DNA of 39,103 bases from Dehalococcoidales bacterium (lineage in GTDB: Bacteria > Chloroflexota > Dehalococcoidia > Dehalococcoidales > UBA5760). A program made the position numbers and the translations under genes. Below are positions 35,837 to 39,103 of the stretch, one piece after another; position 1 is the first letter of the stretch, and each line of letters starts with the position of its first letter. The DNA lies in the NCBI GenBank assembly GCA_028716225.1, contig JAQUQE010000014.1, positions 1-39,103 on the forward strand, read 5' to 3'. The notes beneath the pieces were generated by a model. It had not been told where the DNA came from, ran no database searches, and saw nothing but the letters and a program-made list of their open reading frames with translations.

Positions 35837-37482
35837 ACTGTGGCGATGAAATCGTAATCACCGACGCGCGCCTTGGTCCAGCCAATATATTCGGCGGGTA
35901 TATTAAGGACATCACGTACAGATTCTTAACCTATAATACTTACGTCCAGATATGCAAATGCCAGGATTACACGAAGTTAATTACGGACGTTTCCAGCGGC
36001 GTGACCGCTGACTACTCAGCCGGAGCCAACACTGAAAAGGAAATCCTGACCGCTTTATTTGCTGCTCACTGTGCAACGATAACGGTCGGCGCCTCGGTTA
36101 TTGCCGGGGATTTGGCAGCGATTAAGTTCACAGATTCCAGTCTTATAAGGGCGATTGACGAGCTCGCGGCCATCAGTGATCGGAAATGGTATGTTGACTA
36201 TGACAAAGCCCTGCATTATTTTGTCTCAGGGGACGAGGCGTCCACCTTCGACCTGTCGGATTCCCCGAATAACACAACTACATTTCCATACGCCAACCTC
36301 GAATATACGATAGATGAGGATTCCCTTGAAAGAGCGACACTGGTCTGCTGGCAGCCGGGGCTATTCGCTGGACAGACTATCGGGATAACGAACGCCACTC
36401 TTGTATGGGCGGATAAACAGTTCCTGGTCACGAATGTCATCACGAAGCTAAAAGGGAAAACAGATGTTGCGGCCTACACGTTAGAGTATTCGGTCACGCT
36501 GGGGACGATCCCGAAGCAACGGTTCACGAACGAAGTCATCCGGGCCGGCCGGGTAATCACAACAGCGCGCGTTGCTGACGCCGCCATCACAACGGCCAAG
36601 ATCGAAGATTTAGCCTGCACTACAGCCAAAATAAATGACCTCGCAGTCACAACAGCTAAGATCGATTCCCTCGCAGTAACAGAGGCCAAGATCGGCTCCC
36701 TTGCTGTGACAAGCGCTAAAATCAACGATTGTGCAGTATCCAAGCTCACAGCAGGGACAATATCATCAAAAGCCATCACACTGGCTGTTGCCGCAGGTAC
36801 GGGTGATTCTTACATAGCGGCGGGCAAGACAGATTTCACTAACACTGATTCCGGCTTTATTCTTGGATTGGATGACAGTGATAGTGACCTTGCGAAATTC
36901 TATATAGGCAGTTCGACGAATTATCTAAACTGGACAGGCTCGGCATTAAACATCACTTTAGGTTCGGGTGTTTTTGCATTAACCAGCACAGGCGCAAAGG
37001 TGACAGGAAACGGGACATCGAGCATGTCCTTTAAATACGATTCTGGCGATGCAAACGATACGGGGTATATTTGCTCGCTTTCATCGGATATTATTCAATT
37101 CGGAATTCACCAAGAACTCCAAATAACTGCCGGTTTCAGTTTTGCGGCAGAGGGGGAAGCAAATATCAAAATAGGAGTCGGTGCCGCAAACTACATAGAG
37201 ATTGGCGCATCGTATGTAGGACTTCAAGTATATGGGTTGAAAGCTTCAAACTTGATCGAGGCTCAAGCAGGAATAGCCTCAACAGGTGACATCTATCCTA
37301 CAGCGACTAATACCTATGATCTGGGAACCGCAGCTAAAACATGGGAAAACATTTACGGCAGGTGTCATATTTTATATGGGGTTGCACAGGCTATCGCTGG
37401 ATGTTTATTTTATGATACAGACCCATCAATCGGGATTTACGTCAATGGTGGTTGGCATTGGAAGCACTTAGATGATGATTAA
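35833..37482 (+). CDS. Tail hub/tip protein with repeat linker and receptor-binding-type end
   Basis: 549 residues. Residues 1-235 are the hub (GDEIVITDARLG, IFGGYIKDITYRF, IRAIDELAAISDRKWYVDYD). Residues 245-300 are a five- to six-fold repeat near TTAKIxDLAVT (TTAKIEDLACTTAKINDLAV), a trimeric linker pattern. Residues 300-549 are beta-rich fibre (ASTGDIYPTATNTYDLGTAA; KTWENIYG), ending in YVNGGWHWKHLDDD. It joins baseplate and fibre in one chain. Confidence 0.8.
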   Translation: MNCGDEIVITDARLGPANIFGGYIKDITYRFLTYNTYVQICKCQDYTKLITDVSSGVTADYSAGANTEKEILTALFAAHCATITVGASVIAGDLAAIKFTDSSLIRAIDELAAISDRKWYVDYDKALHYFVSGDEASTFDLSDSPNNTTTFPYANLEYTIDEDSLERATLVCWQPGLFAGQTIGITNATLVWADKQFLVTNVITKLKGKTDVAAYTLEYSVTLGTIPKQRFTNEVIRAGRVITTARVADAAITTAKIEDLACTTAKINDLAVTTAKIDSLAVTEAKIGSLAVTSAKINDCAVSKLTAGTISSKAITLAVAAGTGDSYIAAGKTDFTNTDSGFILGLDDSDSDLAKFYIGSSTNYLNWTGSALNITLGSGVFALTSTGAKVTGNGTSSMSFKYDSGDANDTGYICSLSSDIIQFGIHQELQITAGFSFAAEGEANIKIGVGAANYIEIGASYVGLQVYGLKASNLIEAQAGIASTGDIYPTATNTYDLGTAAKTWENIYGRCHILYGVAQAIAGCLFYDTDPSIGIYVNGGWHWKHLDDD

Positions 37483-37780
37483 AGAACCTCTACAAATAAT
37501 CAAGGCCAAACAGAAAGCGCATCCCCATATAACACCGGATAGGAAAACCATGTTTTGCCCTGAGTGTGGGGAAAGCTTGCATGACATTCAAATCATCAAT
37601 GAATACGTGTGTTCGGGTTGCCGCTTTGTGGTGGGCGAGAGTGACAAATTCTGCTGGCATTGTGGGGAGGAGCTAAAGGGCTTATCAGAAGTCCATTACT
37701 GGTGTAACAATAACGAACTTGACCACGAAGCTTTTAAGAACCTGGCGGATGCCTTGAAACTGAAGGGCGTTAAATCATAA
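37472..37780 (+). CDS. Double zinc-ribbon protein, 102 aa
   Basis: ATG inside the end of the hub gene. Zinc sites CPECGESL, CSGCRF and CWHCGEEL plus a later WC. A short helical C-terminus (NLADALKLKGVKS). Placed between tail hub and tail fibre, unusual for a structural block. Possibly an assembly or regulatory protein. Confidence 0.7.
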   Translation: MMIKEPLQIIKAKQKAHPHITPDRKTMFCPECGESLHDIQIINEYVCSGCRFVVGESDKFCWHCGEELKGLSEVHYWCNNNELDHEAFKNLADALKLKGVKS

Positions 37781-37806
37781 CTGGACAACCGATACGTAAA
37801 AGGTAT

Positions 37807-38121
37807 ATGATAAAAGAGATGTGGAAGTTGGGAATACTCTTAGCGATCATCGGCGCTGTTAGTTTAGTCGCCGCAGTCCAAGCTAATGATGTGCCTGTTA
37901 ATTATGATTCAGATACACAAACCCTGACCATTACCACACAGCATTTCAAAGTCCTTTCTCATACCTCGTCATCGGTCACAGTTGAATATCTCGAAGGTGG
38001 CATGTACTACCGTCCTGGTGAACCACCTGGGCCAACTAACCCATTCTATCCCTGTGTAACTACTTTCAGATCATCCGGCTTTCAGTGGGAAAAGGATGCA
38101 GTCGAATTAGTCAATAGGTAA
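37807..38121 (+). CDS. Exported protein, 104 aa
   Basis: Signal peptide at residues 1-26 (LGILLAIIGAVSLVAAVQA, with AND as a likely cleavage end). The mature part is beta-rich (TLTITTQHFKVLSH; SVTVEYLEGGMYY). AAGG is upstream. No enzymatic motif. It could alter the host surface or aid lysis. It ends before a terminator. Confidence 0.65.
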   Translation: MIKEMWKLGILLAIIGAVSLVAAVQANDVPVNYDSDTQTLTITTQHFKVLSHTSSSVTVEYLEGGMYYRPGEPPGPTNPFYPCVTTFRSSGFQWEKDAVELVNR

Positions 38122-38143
38122 ACTTTAAATTCGCTATCCATAG

Positions 38144-38167
38144 GGCGCTCTACGAAGCGCCTTTTTT
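38144..38167 (+). terminator. Intrinsic terminator before the tail fibre gene
   Basis: GGCGCT-CTACGA-AGCGCC with six T. Confidence 0.85.
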
Positions 38168-38179
38168 GTTGGAGAAAAT

Positions 38180-39103
38180 ATGACATACAAAGTCCCAAAA
38201 AATAATGCGTACTCTACTTTAGCGTCCGGTATAGATGATGTAGCCTTGTCGTTATCGGTTGCTGCCGGTGAGGGCGTTCGTTTCCCTGATACCTTCCCGT
38301 TCCATATCACGATTGATTCAGAGATTTTGGAATGTACTAACCGGGCAGTCGATACGTTGACAGTCACAAGGTCGGCGGAAAGCACAAGCGCGGCCACGCA
38401 TGATGCAGGGGCAGCGGTAAGGTTAAATATCACAGCAGAGGCCATTACGGAACTCCAGACAGCAGCACCGGAAGGCCATGCCGCAGCGGTATTATCAAGC
38501 ACGGTACATGGTTGCGACATGTTATGCAGGGCAGCAATTGTAGCTGACCAATCTGCAATCCCGAATAATAAATATGCGAGAGTAGAATTAAACAACGTAG
38601 CTTCTCCGGGGTTTGATTTAGGGTCTAATTTCAAGTCGGGATATGTGCTTGGGGCAGCGGGAGCATACAGACAGGCTGATGCAGATTCTACCTCTACTAA
38701 AATTGAAGATGATGATGCGGCATTTACTACCGTTGCAGGAAAGACCAATGCGCTCAGATATGCTTTGGTGAACTGGTCAAGTGATGCAGCAGGGACATTG
38801 AATACGGGTAGTGGGTATGTTACTGCGGTTACCGATGCAGATACTTTGACAATTTACAAGACCGCCGGTGCTAATTTTGCAGCATCCTATTATTATGCTA
38901 TCAAACAGGCGTGGTTCCTGGTTCCTGCCACGGGTATATATCCTGTGGGCGGCATGATTTACTACAGCAGTACCAGTATGGTTGCAAATAAATCAGTTGG
39001 CGCGGCTATTGTTGTTAATGGGTCCATTGCCACCCAACTTGTGCTTCATACTGCTTTAATCGATTACATAAATGTACCTATACCAATGTTTGGCGTGTCT
39101 TTG
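38180..39103 (+). CDS. Tail fibre protein, N-terminal part (continues at 1-244)
   Basis: TTGGAGAAAAT precedes the ATG. 308 codons to the window end, all open, then through the circular join to the stop at 244: about 346 residues. Residues 1-80 hold a beta domain (FPFHITIDSEILECTN, LTVTRSAESTSAATHDAG) related to the insertion in the connector at 29563. The rest is a beta-rich, Ala/Thr-rich fibre (AKQAWFLVPATGIYPVG-like). It is likely the distal fibre. Confidence 0.75.
   Translation, partial: MTYKVPKNNAYSTLASGIDDVALSLSVAAGEGVRFPDTFPFHITIDSEILECTNRAVDTLTVTRSAESTSAATHDAGAAVRLNITAEAITELQTAAPEGHAAAVLSSTVHGCDMLCRAAIVADQSAIPNNKYARVELNNVASPGFDLGSNFKSGYVLGAAGAYRQADADSTSTKIEDDDAAFTTVAGKTNALRYALVNWSSDAAGTLNTGSGYVTAVTDADTLTIYKTAGANFAASYYYAIKQAWFLVPATGIYPVGGMIYYSSTSMVANKSVGAAIVVNGSIATQLVLHTALIDYINVPIPMFGVSL
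38977..39103. repeat. Terminal direct repeat, right copy
   Basis: Identical to 1-127; see that entry. The in-frame passage of the tail fibre gene through the repeat supports circularity. Confidence 0.95.

Noticed and set aside
38134-38748. Minus-strand 204-codon frame
   Set aside because: It is the antisense shadow of the tail fibre gene, low in complexity and without a ribosome site.

Overview
The window is a complete, very gene-dense phage genome, almost certainly circular. Bases 1-127 recur exactly at 38977-39103, and the last gene on the right reads in frame through that repeat into the first gene on the left. The unique genome is therefore 38,976 bp. Gene content is that of a tailed phage with a siphovirus-type tail: terminase, HK97-type portal, protease and capsid, head-tail connectors, tail tube, a short tape measure and a tail hub. 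Strong AGGAGG-type ribosome sites, ATGA overlaps and several GTG/TTG starts point to a bacterial host, but nothing in the sequence identifies it. No tRNA, CRISPR array or insertion sequence was seen.

Layout. 1-4180: end of the tail fibre gene, a cassette of small membrane or exported proteins (the likely lysis position, though no endolysin is recognisable), a structured RNA with a pseudoknot, a DUF4406-like nucleotide enzyme and a metallophosphoesterase-like protein. 4191-5075: the control region. A leftward XRE repressor and a zinc-ribbon gene face a rightward early operon across back-to-back promoters whose -35 boxes form an inverted repeat. 5075-10870: early operon with a ribbon-helix-helix protein, a BRO/ORF6C antirepressor, many small genes, recombination-type proteins, an HNH protein, a replication initiator carrying 11-bp-phased iterons, and a VRR-NUC nuclease. 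10867-17421: a cytosine methyltransferase gene that fully contains a second 300-codon frame, two more HNH genes, about a dozen small and often zinc-ribbon proteins, and a second short cytosine methyltransferase.

17422-17940 is largely non-coding and holds two consecutive folded elements, each ending in a U-tract, just before the packaging genes. 17949-28244: small and large terminase, a fused portal/head-morphogenesis protein, a LAGLIDADG homing endonuclease, protease, capsid, a putative decoration protein and an 818-residue fibre-like protein. 28301-39103: connectors, tail completion proteins, two related tail tube genes, assembly proteins, tape measure, a split tail hub and a tail fibre. 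Two small minus-strand genes (20205-20396 and 32003-32131) sit like morons inside this late rightward block.

The most notable points are: the homing endonuclease that has replaced the 3' end of the portal gene with a recoded copy and left the old end downstream; the overprinted reading frame inside the methyltransferase gene; the pseudoknot plus four-way-junction RNA at 2070-2209; the candidate origin inside the initiator gene; and the duplicated tail tube gene whose second copy carries an inserted domain. A repressor and antirepressor suggest a temperate or recently temperate phage, yet no integrase or partition gene is recognisable.
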